Below are positions 1 through 7,962 of a stretch of 64,000 nucleotides of DNA, piece after piece. The translations under genes were made by a program, and so were the position numbers. Position 1 is the first letter of the stretch; the number at the start of each line of letters is the position of its first letter. The stretch is taken from the NCBI RefSeq assembly GCF_023169885.1, contig NZ_AP025516.1, positions 62,001-126,000 on the forward strand, read 5' to 3'. Origin of the DNA: Desulfofustis limnaeus. Its GTDB lineage: Bacteria; Desulfobacterota; Desulfobulbia; Desulfobulbales; Desulfocapsaceae. The notes under the pieces were generated by a model that had not been told where the DNA came from, ran no database searches, and worked only from the letters and a program-made list of their open reading frames with translations.

Positions 1-1052
1 TCCTCAATGCCGATCGGGCAGTTCAGGTCCAGGTCCAGAGAGCGTAATTCCAGGTAGCGTACTCCGCGCCGTTGCAGGGCACGCAGTGGTCTTTCGCCCG
101 GCTCGGCAACCTGTTTCGGCCTGACAGTGGAATAGAATTCGTTCTCTATCTGCAGGATGGAGGTGCTCAACTGGCGGAATTCGCCATTCACCTTGACACC
201 GATTTTCTCATAGGCTGGATACGGGGTTGAAACAGCCCGATTCAGGGAGGAGACATAACCGGCCAGGGTCGTATCGTCGATGGCGAGCTGGGTCTGGTTC
301 TCGCTTTTGTAGCCGATATCGCTCATCCGCAGTGAGGTTGCGTACGGATAATAGAGGGTGCAGTTGTCGAATTCGGCGAAGCCGGCCATCAGGTGCGGCC
401 GGCTGGTGAAAAAGCGTTTGCAGACGGCCGGTGAAGACCCGAACAGATAGAGGATGAGCCAGCCCTGACGCTTGAGATTGCGCATCATGCCGAAGTAGTT
501 TGCGGAGATGAAATCGGTCAGCTCGGACGAGTCTCCCTCGTCATGGTGCAGTGTTTCCCAGATCGGTGCAGGAACCGAGTAATTGAAGTGGATGCCGGCG
601 ATGGATTGCATGGCTCGGCCGTAACGGTGCCACAGCCCGTGTCGGTAGATATGCTTGAATCGGCCGATATTTGAAGAGCCGTAACGGGCGATGGGAATTG
701 ATTCATCGCCGTCGATTCCGCATGGCATGCTGGCGCCAAGCAACAATTCGTCGCCGAGTTGCTCATAGACGAACAGGTGTATGTCGCGCAGGTATTCAAG
801 CGCGTCGTCGACCTCCAGATACGGCGGCGTGATGAACTCGAGCAGGGCCTCGGAATAGTCGGTGGTGATATGCGGATGGGTAAGCGCCGATCCGAGGGGC
901 TTCGGGTGTGGTGTCTGAGCGATCAAACCATCTCTGGTGATGCGCAGGCTCTCTTTTTCGATGCCTTTGCGGCCTTCACGGAGCCGGGCCGGATCGATCC
1001 CATCGAGGAGCCTAGCGAGCCGTGGCAGCACCTGCTGCGGGTCAGCGGTCAT
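1..1052 (-). CDS. gshA: Glutamate-cysteine ligase, C-terminus cut by window edge
   Basis: Partial gene reading leftwards; about 350 residues are present and the C-terminal third lies outside the window (the enterobacterial enzyme has about 518). Reverse translation from the ATG at 1052 gives the family hallmarks KGIEKESLR near residue 27, HPKPLGSALTHPHITTDYSE just after it, LLEFITPP, and near the window edge FYSTVRPKQ and YLELRSLDLD, all matching gamma-proteobacterial-type GshA. It ligates glutamate and cysteine with ATP, the first step of glutathione synthesis, in the cytosol. It starts 7 nt after the stop of gloA and is probably its operon partner. Whether a glutathione synthetase gene exists elsewhere cannot be seen. 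Confidence 0.9.
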   Translation of the reverse strand, partial: MTADPQQVLPRLARLLDGIDPARLREGRKGIEKESLRITRDGLIAQTPHPKPLGSALTHPHITTDYSEALLEFITPPYLEVDDALEYLRDIHLFVYEQLGDELLLGASMPCGIDGDESIPIARYGSSNIGRFKHIYRHGLWHRYGRAMQSIAGIHFNYSVPAPIWETLHHDEGDSSELTDFISANYFGMMRNLKRQGWLILYLFGSSPAVCKRFFTSRPHLMAGFAEFDNCTLYYPYATSLRMSDIGYKSENQTQLAIDDTTLAGYVSSLNRAVSTPYPAYEKIGVKVNGEFRQLSTSILQIENEFYSTVRPKQVAEPGERPLRALQRRGVRYLELRSLDLDLNCPIGIE

Positions 1053-1059
1053 ACGCGTT

Positions 1060-1479
1060 TTACCATTTTCCCTTGTTCTCCATGGAGGCCCAGGGCTCGC
1101 GGACCTCGAGGGCATCACCTTCTTGCAGAAGTTCGATGGAAATCTGGTCCGGGGTGCGGATAAAGGCCATCCGCCCATCCCGCGGCGGACGGAGAATCGT
1201 CACCCCCTTATCCATGAGCATCTGACAATAGTCGTAGATGTTTTCCACACTGAAAGCCAGATGACCGAAATTGTCGCCGCCGCTATACGGGGTTTCGCGG
1301 TCCCAGTTGTGGGTCAGCTCGATTTCCGGTTCCCCCGGTGCTGTGGCCAGGAAGATAAGGGTAAACCTTCCTTCCGGGTATTCTTTGCGACGGGTTTCCA
1401 CCAAGCCGAGTTTCTCGGTGAAAAAAGAGACCGATTCGTCCACATCCCTGACCCGAATCATGGTATGCAAGTATCTCAT
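1060..1479 (-). CDS. gloA: Lactoylglutathione lyase (glyoxalase I)
   Basis: A 139-residue protein of the vicinal oxygen chelate fold. The metal-ligand pattern of GloA is visible: His5 in MRYLHTMIRV, Glu in GEPEIELTHNW, His in FGHLAFSV and Glu in QISIELLQ. It isomerises the hemithioacetal of methylglyoxal and glutathione to S-lactoylglutathione. A purine-rich GGGAAG lies about 6 nt upstream of the ATG. It is immediately followed on the same strand by gshA, which makes the precursor of its thiol cofactor. Length and motifs fit the short Ni-type bacterial enzymes. Confidence 0.9.
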   Translation of the reverse strand: MRYLHTMIRVRDVDESVSFFTEKLGLVETRRKEYPEGRFTLIFLATAPGEPEIELTHNWDRETPYSGGDNFGHLAFSVENIYDYCQMLMDKGVTILRPPRDGRMAFIRTPDQISIELLQEGDALEVREPWASMENKGKW

Positions 1480-1662
1480 CGTTCTTCCCTTTTCTGTGCG
1501 CTCGTTTTTGCCGCTGACACGGTATGAGCAATGGTGCCGCAGGGGCTGCTCGCGGCTGAGAGGCGCACGAAACGGTAGTACAAACGAGCTTCTGTGCTCC
1601 GCTCCGGGGTCGGTCCTTCAGCGGCAACGTGCGAGCCGTTTCCGATAGGTGAACGGTACCGC

Positions 1663-2226
1663 TTATTGCGTCTTTTCGGCGGCTTTTTCCTTTACTTCGG
1701 CGGCAGCCTGTTCGGTTGCGGCAGCGGCGCTTTCAGTGACTTCAGCGGCTTTTTCCTTGACGGTTGTCGCCGCTTCTCCGGCAGTTGCCGCCGCCTCTTT
1801 GCCGACTTCCACAGCGCCTTCCTTGACCTCGGTGGCGGTTTGTTGGGCGGAGTCTACCGTTTTTTGCGAAATCTCTGCAGCCTTTTCCTTGACCTTGGCG
1901 GCCGCTTGTTCAGTGGCCGCGGCGGCCTGCTCGGTTATCTGGGCCGCCTTCTCTTTGACCTCTGCAGCAACCTGTTTGGTGGTGGATACCGTCTGTTCAG
2001 AGAGTTGAGCTGCCTTTTCCTGCGCTTCAACAGCAGTCTCTTTGGTGGCTGAGATTGCTTTATTGGTGGCTTCGGCAGCTTTGTTGGTGGCGTCGACTAC
2101 CGCTTCTTTGGTGGCGGACAAGGCTTCCTTGGTTTTTTCTGCGGCCTGCTCCGCGTCCTCACTGCTGCAACCAGCGGTGGAGGCAAGCAATAACAGACTA
2201 CCTAGAACCACGGGAACGATTTTCAT
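1663..2226 (-). CDS. Ala/Lys/Glu-rich repeat lipoprotein
   Basis: A 187-residue protein. The start is set by a strong GGAGGT 6 nt before the ATG at 2226; longer in-frame starts lack a ribosome site. Residues 1-20 form a signal peptide (MKIVPVVLGSLLLLAS) ending in a lipobox-like TAGC, so it is probably a lipoprotein. The rest consists of 11-residue-like repeats such as KEKAAEVTESAAAATEQ and TKEALSATKEAVVDATNK, predicted amphipathic helix or coiled coil resembling apolipoprotein/LEA-type repeats. The family resemblance is compositional, so no function is assigned. It stands alone between gloA and panE; an envelope or stress role is a guess. Confidence 0.75.
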   Translation of the reverse strand: MKIVPVVLGSLLLLASTAGCSSEDAEQAAEKTKEALSATKEAVVDATNKAAEATNKAISATKETAVEAQEKAAQLSEQTVSTTKQVAAEVKEKAAQITEQAAAATEQAAAKVKEKAAEISQKTVDSAQQTATEVKEGAVEVGKEAAATAGEAATTVKEKAAEVTESAAAATEQAAAEVKEKAAEKTQ

Positions 2227-2632
2227 ATCGGACCTCCTTTTCGTATGGATGCGCGTGGAAGACGAACATCGCTTGTATGGTGTTTTTCGAAGGGCGGCTT
2301 TACCAAGCCAATGTAGCAAAACGAATATGCATTGATGGAACCAAGTCAAGCAGGTCAGTCGGCTCATCCGCGCGGCACGGGATATGGCGCCGCCGGGAGA
2401 GACTGGTACGGATGGGCTGCCGGTGGGTATTGGAGGGCAGGGGGCTGAACGTCATGAGAATGGAACAAAACGAGATTCGGGGATGAATGCTAACAGCCTC
2501 ATGGTGTACAATGGCCATGGTGTTCACCTGACGGAGGTGTCTGACCTCGGACTGGTGGCCACCGGATGTTCCTGGTTTCAGTGGCAGACGTCTCGCAGTT
2601 AGTAGAAATGGTTCAGCAGACAAAGAGGTACT
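2227..2632. other. Intergenic region without a supported gene
   Basis: About 400 bp between the divergent lipoprotein gene and panE. It should hold both promoters. Short open frames exist but have no ribosome site or recognisable product. Near 2582 there is a weak sigma-54-like TGGCAG / TCGCA pair that I do not trust. Confidence 0.5.
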
Positions 2633-3556
2633 ATGAAGATAGCAATCATGGGAAGTGGTGGTGTCGGAGGTTATTTCGGGGCGAAGCTGGCTACTGCCGG
2701 TTATGACGTAACGTTCATTGCCCGGGGGACCCATCTCCAGGCGATACGTCGTGATGGTTTGCGAATACGGAGTCCGCTTGGCGACCTTGTCGTCCGGCAA
2801 CCGCAAATAACCGAGCGTCCGGGGGACGTGGGGCCGGTCGATCTGGTGCTGTTTGCCGTCAAACTCTGGGATACGGAATCTGCAGCTGAGGCGATCGAGC
2901 CGCTGATCGGTCCTGGGACCGGGATACTCTCGTTGCAGAACGGGGTGATCAAAGATGAGATTCTCGCAGATCGTTTTGGCCGTTCCGCCGTTATTGGCGG
3001 TGTCTGTTACATAGCTGCCGCCATCGGAGAGCCTGGCGTTATCGTGCATACCGGTACCATGCAGAAAGTGGTGTTCGGCGAGTATGACGGTTCGCGGTCG
3101 AAGCGAGTGACCCGTTTGTTTGACGCCTGTTCAAAGGCCGGGATAGAGAGTGAGATCAGCAATGATATCCGCCGTGCAATCTGGGAGAAGTTTGTTTTTC
3201 TGTGTGGGCTCTCGGCAACCACCGCCACCACCCGTTGCCCCATCGGCGTGGTGCGGTCCCATGCGCCGTCCCGGCATTTGCTTGTCAGCGTCATGGGGGA
3301 GGTCGTGGCCGTCGGCGGTGCTGAAGGGGTGGCCTTTTCTCCTGATTTTGTCGAGGGTCGTTTGCGGTTTTGCGATCAATTGCCGCACGACATGACCTCA
3401 TCCATGCACCATGATCTGGAGCGGGGAAACCGACTTGAGGTGGCTTGGCTGAGCGGTGATGTAAGCCGGCGCGGTGCGCGCCTCGGGGTGGAGGTGCCGT
3501 ACAATACGGCGGTATACGATATCCTCGCCGTACATGCCGCCGGGCGATCGGAATAA
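2633..3556 (+). CDS. panE: 2-dehydropantoate 2-reductase family protein
   Basis: A 307-residue protein with the N-terminal Rossmann motif MKIAIMGSGGVGGYFGAKL, a second conserved block VDLVLFAVKLWDTESA, and LQNGV near residue 100, as in ketopantoate reductases. This NADPH enzyme converts 2-dehydropantoate to pantoate in pantothenate/CoA synthesis. The C-terminal domain carries the expected SSMHHDLERGNRLEV segment, the region holding the SMxxDxxxGRxxE signature. AGAGGT lies about 4 nt before the ATG. It is a single gene with no linked pan genes, so it could instead be a PanE-family 2-ketoacid reductase of other specificity. Confidence 0.85.
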   Translation: MKIAIMGSGGVGGYFGAKLATAGYDVTFIARGTHLQAIRRDGLRIRSPLGDLVVRQPQITERPGDVGPVDLVLFAVKLWDTESAAEAIEPLIGPGTGILSLQNGVIKDEILADRFGRSAVIGGVCYIAAAIGEPGVIVHTGTMQKVVFGEYDGSRSKRVTRLFDACSKAGIESEISNDIRRAIWEKFVFLCGLSATTATTRCPIGVVRSHAPSRHLLVSVMGEVVAVGGAEGVAFSPDFVEGRLRFCDQLPHDMTSSMHHDLERGNRLEVAWLSGDVSRRGARLGVEVPYNTAVYDILAVHAAGRSE

Positions 3557-3726
3557 GAGGAAAGCCCTCGGTATCCCGCCCGTTCCTTAAGGGATGAGTG
3601 TGTTGTTCCGGCCGGCAGCCGGGAGAGTCCGGGCCCTCGACCATGCGGTGTTCCCGTCTACTGCGGTTGGCTGGATGAGAATTCTTCCTGGCCGCGCCGC
3701 TTCTGGTGTGGTACCGTGTTGATCTC

Positions 3727-3745
3727 TTTGAGAATGTGTCTCAAA
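3727..3745. promoter_or_regulatory. 19-bp perfect palindrome upstream of the hydrogenase operon
   Basis: TTTGAGAatgtgTCTCAAA, two 7-bp arms around a 5-nt spacer, in the intergenic region about 140 bp before the first gene of the hydrogenase operon. The size and symmetry suit a dimeric regulator operator. It does not match FNR or CRP half-site spacing, and the regulator is unknown. Confidence 0.45.
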
Positions 3746-3883
3746 CGATTGTGCTTGTATTTACCTGACGGGAAAACTATGTTGAATCATTTAGTTGATG
3801 ATAGTCTGACGCGATAATGAAATGCACCTGATACTTTCAAAAGGGCGAGTATGGGGCAACAAGACTTATGGGAGGTAGTTTCC

Positions 3884-4387
3884 GTGGAAGAAATACATGA
3901 AATTCGCAAACGCAGAAGAACGTTGCAGGAAACGATGAATTTCATGGCGGCTCTGTCAGCGGGGATCGAACCGATTCTTGGCCGGGGGGCCAACAGTATG
4001 ACCATGTCGGCTGGCCGGAACCTGGGGCGGAAATTTTCCGAGAACGCCGCCAAGACCGATGATCTGTTGACCGCCATCGAAGAAGTGCGCCGGGTACTTG
4101 AGCAAAATCACTGTTTGTGGGGGTTTGAACCGTTCAAGCCGAATGGACAGCAGGATCTGGTGACCGTCAATGAGAACGGTGAAGCTCAGATGCTGCTCGT
4201 TTTCCGTGACTGCATGATCCGCCAGGCACTGTTCCGCTTCGGCCATCCCCAGCAGGGATCTTTGTGCAACATGATGTACGGCTTTTTCGCCGGTGCTCTG
4301 GAGACGATCATGGGCCGGAAAGCCCGATTGGAGATCAAACATGCCGGGGAAAACGCCTGCCTCAAGGTGTTGACCATTGCCGCCTGA
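3884..4387 (+). CDS. V4R-like (4-vinyl reductase-type) protein, first gene of hydrogenase operon
   Basis: A 167-residue soluble protein. I place the start at the GTG at 3884 because GGGAGGT sits 7 nt before it; the ATG 33 nt upstream has only a weak site. The C-terminal half (DCMIRQALFRFGHP, then SLCNMMYGFFAGALET and a final strand ENACLKVL) has the layout of V4R/hydrocarbon-binding domains. The gene at 7016 aligns to it over most of its length: SAGRNLGRKFS matches AAGRKMAKNMP, and CNMMYGFFAGALE matches CQMFHYYIAGIMA. The two therefore look like diverged paralogs bracketing the hydrogenase subunits. A role in cofactor or subunit handling is inference. It ends 28 nt before the small subunit. 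Confidence 0.6.
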   Translation: MEEIHEIRKRRRTLQETMNFMAALSAGIEPILGRGANSMTMSAGRNLGRKFSENAAKTDDLLTAIEEVRRVLEQNHCLWGFEPFKPNGQQDLVTVNENGEAQMLLVFRDCMIRQALFRFGHPQQGSLCNMMYGFFAGALETIMGRKARLEIKHAGENACLKVLTIAA

Positions 4388-4415
4388 ACCGGGCGCAACC
4401 AGAAAGGAATCGATC

Positions 4416-5357
4416 ATGAGTGGCGAGAAGATACGACTGAATACCGATTGGCTGTGCGACTGCGGCGGTTGCCACGTGGCGCTGGTCGATCTGCATGAAA
4501 AGATATTGAACGTCCTGGAGTCGGTGACCATTCAGCATTGCCCGGTGCTCACCGATATCAAGGATTATCCCGAGGCCGACATCGGCATCCTGACCGGTTC
4601 GATCCGGACTGAACATGATCGCCATGCCGCCGAGGAGATGCGCAAAAAATGCAAGACCATCATCGCCTTCGGGACGTGTGCCGTCTACGGTGGTTTGCAC
4701 GGAGCTGGGTTGGCTCATTCCCGTGAAGAGATCATCGACCATGTCTATCGGCATAATCCGACCACCCGAACCGATATCATCCCCGATGCCGAGGTAACCG
4801 AGCTGGCCAAGATGGTGACGCCGATCGACGAGGTAATCGATGTCGATCTGTATCTGCCCGGCTGTCCGCCCCACCCGCATTTTATCTTCGAGAGCCTGGC
4901 AACGCTGATCGAAAAGCGGCAACCGCGAGTAACCCAGGATCCGGTCTGCGCCCGGTGCCAGCGCGCAATGATCAAGGGTGATGCGTCTGCCATCAGAAAC
5001 ACCCTGGACGGGGTACCGGACGACGCCATCTGTTTCCTCAGCCAGGGGTATGTCTGTCTCGGCTCGGTGACGCTCGATCGCTGTCTGGCGCCATGTCCCA
5101 ACCATGGTGTGGCCTGCACCGGATGCGCGGGGCCGACCATGCAGATCCTCACCGAGCCGAACCGTGATATCCGCACCGAGGTCAGTGACCGGATGTCGAG
5201 GCTCACGGCCATCGATGCCGAGACCATCAAGCGTCATATGGAAAGAACGGCCAAGACCCAATACGCCTATGCGATGGCCACCAAGATGATCGGCAGCAAG
5301 CCGACGTTTCTGATAAGAAAATGGATTGCTGACGTGGAGGCGGGGACTCATGGCTAA
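4416..5357 (+). CDS. [NiFe] hydrogenase small subunit (cytoplasmic, group 3-like)
   Basis: 313 residues from the ATG at 4416, which has AAAGGAA upstream. Iron-sulfur cysteine motifs are visible: CDCGGCHVALVDLHEK near residue 10, FGTCAVYGG near 85, LPGCPPHP near 145, and a C-terminal CARCQRAM / CLAPCPNHGVACTGCAGP cluster. There is no Tat signal, so it is cytoplasmic, like the HoxY/MvhG type of small subunits. It relays electrons between the Ni-Fe centre in the large subunit and the downstream ferredoxin. It overlaps the large-subunit start by 8 nt. The exact subgroup is uncertain without a tree. Confidence 0.88.
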   Translation: MSGEKIRLNTDWLCDCGGCHVALVDLHEKILNVLESVTIQHCPVLTDIKDYPEADIGILTGSIRTEHDRHAAEEMRKKCKTIIAFGTCAVYGGLHGAGLAHSREEIIDHVYRHNPTTRTDIIPDAEVTELAKMVTPIDEVIDVDLYLPGCPPHPHFIFESLATLIEKRQPRVTQDPVCARCQRAMIKGDASAIRNTLDGVPDDAICFLSQGYVCLGSVTLDRCLAPCPNHGVACTGCAGPTMQILTEPNRDIRTEVSDRMSRLTAIDAETIKRHMERTAKTQYAYAMATKMIGSKPTFLIRKWIADVEAGTHG

Positions 5358-6765
5358 AACGATACATATCGATCCGGTAACCCGGATAGAAGGGCACGCC
5401 CGGATCCTGCTCGAATGCAACGATGCCGGTGCGGTTGAAGAGGCATTTTTCATCGTCAACGAATTGCGGGGGTTCGAACGGATTCTGGTCGGCATGGAAG
5501 CCCATACCATGCCCCAGGTGACTGCCCGGATCTGCGGTGTCTGTCCGACCGCCCACCATCTGGTTTCGGCCAAGGCCTTGGACAACGCCGCCGGCGTCGA
5601 GCCGCCGCTGGCCGGGCGCCTGCTGCGTGAATTGATGTATATGGGACACATGATCCATTCCCATGCCCTGTCGTTGTTCGTGCTGGCCGGTCCCGACCTG
5701 GTTTTTGGTTTGGGTGGAGCGGCGGCGACACAGAATATCGTCGGCATGGTCGACAAGAACCCGGAGCTGAGCAAGAAAGGGCTGCGCCTTCGCTCTCTCG
5801 GCCAGAAGATCAACGAGGTGGTCGGCGGCCGCGGCATCCATCCGGTGACCGCCCTGGCCGGCGGTATCGCTTTTCGGCTCAGCGATGCCCAGTTTGAACG
5901 GCTCAAGGAACTGACGGCGGAAGCGGTAACCCTGGTACATGAATTGGTCCCGGTGACCAAGGAACTGTTGCTTAAACTGCTCGATGACAATCCGTATCTC
6001 CTGGAAAGGCTCAATCTCCCCAGCTGGTATCTGGGTACGGTGAACGGCGGCAAGCTCAACGTCTATGACGGTATCCTGCGGGCCATGGACGACGAGGGTC
6101 GGGTCCGTGCCGAATTCGGCAGTGCCGATTATGCCAGTTATCTGGTGGAGCGGGCCGTCAAACGGTCTTACGCCAAAGAGGTGTATCTCAACGTGGACGG
6201 CGGTGAACACCTGTACCGGGTCAGCACCCTGGCACGGATGAATGTCGTCGATGGTATGGAGACGCCACTGGCCCAGAAGGAGTTCGAAGAGTTCCGCAAC
6301 CGCTTCGGCAGACCATGCCACAACGCCATCCTGCAGATGTACTGCAAACTGGTCGAGCTGGTCTACTGCTGTGAGAAGGCTGGAGAAATCATGGCCGACC
6401 CCGAGTTGCGCGGTCCGTCGCGGGTGGTTGCCAATATCAACGGAAAGCGGGGGATCGCTCATATCGAGGCTCCGCGCGGCGTGTTGATCCATGATTACCA
6501 GATCGGCGAAGACGGCATTATCCGGGCGGCCAACATGATTATCGCCACTCAGCAGAACACGGCGGCCATCAACCGGTCGCTGAAAGAAGGTGCGGTTGAC
6601 TTGCTGGCCGACTCTGCAGACGAAAAGGTGCTCAACGGGCTCGAGTTTGTGGTTCGCTGCTATGATCCCTGCCTGGCCTGTTCTACCCATGCGGTCGGTA
6701 GGATGGAACTTGAAGTGGATATCACCCGCGGCGGCAAGATGGTCCGCAGCATCAGGAGGGCATAA
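5350..6765 (+). CDS. [NiFe] hydrogenase large subunit
   Basis: 471 residues; the ATG at 5350 is preceded by GGAGGCGGGG inside the small-subunit gene. The four active-site cysteines are present as RICGVCPT (near residue 60) and DPCLACSTH near the C-terminus, and the N-terminal IDPVTRIEGHARI is diagnostic. A tail of about 23 residues follows the last histidine, the usual substrate of a maturation endopeptidase, which is encoded at 7483. It activates H2 at the Ni-Fe centre. No HoxFU-type diaphorase and no MvhD follow; the next gene is a ferredoxin, so ferredoxin is the likely electron partner. Confidence 0.92.
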   Translation: MAKTIHIDPVTRIEGHARILLECNDAGAVEEAFFIVNELRGFERILVGMEAHTMPQVTARICGVCPTAHHLVSAKALDNAAGVEPPLAGRLLRELMYMGHMIHSHALSLFVLAGPDLVFGLGGAAATQNIVGMVDKNPELSKKGLRLRSLGQKINEVVGGRGIHPVTALAGGIAFRLSDAQFERLKELTAEAVTLVHELVPVTKELLLKLLDDNPYLLERLNLPSWYLGTVNGGKLNVYDGILRAMDDEGRVRAEFGSADYASYLVERAVKRSYAKEVYLNVDGGEHLYRVSTLARMNVVDGMETPLAQKEFEEFRNRFGRPCHNAILQMYCKLVELVYCCEKAGEIMADPELRGPSRVVANINGKRGIAHIEAPRGVLIHDYQIGEDGIIRAANMIIATQQNTAAINRSLKEGAVDLLADSADEKVLNGLEFVVRCYDPCLACSTHAVGRMELEVDITRGGKMVRSIRRA

Positions 6766-6767
6766 CC

Positions 6768-7019
6768 ATGTTGCACATGGAGATTCGTGAAAAGGCGTGC
6801 CGGGGGTGCCGGTTCTGTGTCGATGTCTGTCCGACCGACGCCCTGGCCTACGATGAGGGGAACCTGAAAGCCACGGTCAAGACGGTGGAGGATTGTATCG
6901 GCTGCCTCAGCTGCGCTTTCATCTGTCCATCCGGCGCCATCGTGCACACCGGGCATCACGTGGTGAAGAACTTTTACCGTAACCTCTATTTCAGCCGCCG
7001 CATGGAGAAATTTCTATGA
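6768..7019 (+). CDS. 2x[4Fe-4S] ferredoxin
   Basis: 83 residues with two CxxCxxCxxxCP clusters: CRGCRFCVDVCP near residue 11 and CIGCLSCAFICP near residue 44. A basic C-terminal extension of about 25 residues (NFYRNLYFSRRMEK) follows. It starts 2 nt after the large-subunit stop and its TGA overlaps the next ATG. By position it is the electron carrier or third subunit of the hydrogenase. Confidence 0.9.
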   Translation: MLHMEIREKACRGCRFCVDVCPTDALAYDEGNLKATVKTVEDCIGCLSCAFICPSGAIVHTGHHVVKNFYRNLYFSRRMEKFL

Positions 7020-7486
7020 TTGACTGCATCGAACTGAAACAGACCATGGAGGATCACGACAAGGCCTTTGTCGAGGTCTCTTTTCTGCTCGATATGTTTG
7101 TCGATACCATCGAGGTCTTTGTTGGCAAGTCGACACCGTCGCTGGCGGTGGCGGCCGGCCGGAAGATGGCGAAGAACATGCCGATCTATCTGGATGAGCC
7201 CAACGGCGCGCTGGCCTTGAGCGAGATGGTCCGCGTCTTTTCCGAGGGGTTTGATGTCACCGGCGCGCTGCAGGGCAAGGAAGCGACGATCACCATCGAT
7301 CACTGCCCGATCAATGCCGTCTGCCGGGAGCGCAACCTGCCGCTGGACGGAGCGGCTTGCCAGATGTTTCACTACTATATCGCCGGCATCATGGCCGAGC
7401 TGACCGGCAGTCCGGCGCGTCCGACCACCGTCGAGGCTGGGGATACCTGTATCTTCAAGCTGGCTTTCAGTGGGCTGAAGGCTTGA
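7016..7486 (+). CDS. V4R-like protein, second copy in hydrogenase operon
   Basis: 156 residues, translationally coupled to the ferredoxin (ATGA overlap). It shows the same helical N-terminus, AAGRKMAKNMP segment and C-terminal HCPINAVCRE ... CQMFHYYIAGIM block as the protein at 3884. It has three cysteines in the C-terminal half (HCP, VCR, AAC) that could bind a ligand or metal; the partner gene keeps cysteines at only some of these positions. Function is unknown. Conserved placement between ferredoxin and maturation protease suggests a hydrogenase-specific accessory or sensor. Confidence 0.6.
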   Translation: MIDCIELKQTMEDHDKAFVEVSFLLDMFVDTIEVFVGKSTPSLAVAAGRKMAKNMPIYLDEPNGALALSEMVRVFSEGFDVTGALQGKEATITIDHCPINAVCRERNLPLDGAACQMFHYYIAGIMAELTGSPARPTTVEAGDTCIFKLAFSGLKA

Positions 7487-7962
7487 AAACCAGGACTCTG
7501 ATCGTCTGTATCGGTAACGAGCTGGTTGCCGATGACGGGGTTGGCCATGAGCTGCATCGACTCCTGGTTCAACGCCCACTGCCGCCGGGCGTGCGCGTTC
7601 AGCTTTTGGGCGTCGGCGGAATCGACTTGCTCGACTGGCTCGATGGTGAGGATGTGTTGATTGTGGTTGACGCCGTACAGCTCGGCCAGCCGCCGGGAAC
7701 GATTCAGGTTATGGCCTGGGAGGAGATACCGGTCAGTGAAGCGCGGCCGGTGTCCGGCCATGGGATCGGGGTCAAAGAGGCGCTGCTCGTCTGTCGGCGT
7801 CTCTTCCCGGAAAAAGCGCCCCGGGCCGCTTATCTGGTCGGCGTGGAAGGGGGCTGTTTCAACCGGATCGGGGTCGGTCTGTCCGAGCCGGTACGACAGG
7901 CATTGCCGGAAGCGGTCGAGCGGATAGTCGATCTGGCACTGCGGGGGCGGCTGCCCGGTTGA
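7483..7962 (+). CDS. Hydrogenase maturation endopeptidase (HycI/HyaD family)
   Basis: 159 residues from a TTG start that overlaps the previous stop as TTGA. The family pattern is clear: IVCIGNELVADDGVG at the N-terminus with the metal-binding acidic residue, VVDAV near residue 65, and SGHGIGVKEAL near residue 90 with the second metal-binding histidine. It cleaves the C-terminal tail of the large subunit after Ni insertion. Being in the same operon, it is probably specific for this enzyme. Its stop directly abuts the stop of larA on the other strand. Confidence 0.87.
   Translation: MKTRTLIVCIGNELVADDGVGHELHRLLVQRPLPPGVRVQLLGVGGIDLLDWLDGEDVLIVVDAVQLGQPPGTIQVMAWEEIPVSEARPVSGHGIGVKEALLVCRRLFPEKAPRAAYLVGVEGGCFNRIGVGLSEPVRQALPEAVERIVDLALRGRLPG

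Noticed and set aside
2582-2600. Sigma-54-like -24/-12 pair (TGGCAG / TCGCA) before panE
   Set aside because: Two mismatches at key positions and no enhancer-binding regulator or upstream sites nearby.
2384-2602. 72-codon open frame before panE
   Set aside because: No ribosome site and no recognisable product; probably chance.
4362-6059. 565-codon open frame on the minus strand opposite the hydrogenase genes
   Set aside because: It is an antisense shadow of high-GC codons: low-complexity Arg/Ser/Pro composition, no ribosome site, and the plus-strand frames carry intact hydrogenase motifs.
5227-6690. 487-codon open frame on the minus strand opposite the large subunit
   Set aside because: No recognisable domain; entirely within the large-subunit gene on the other strand, which has all active-site cysteines.
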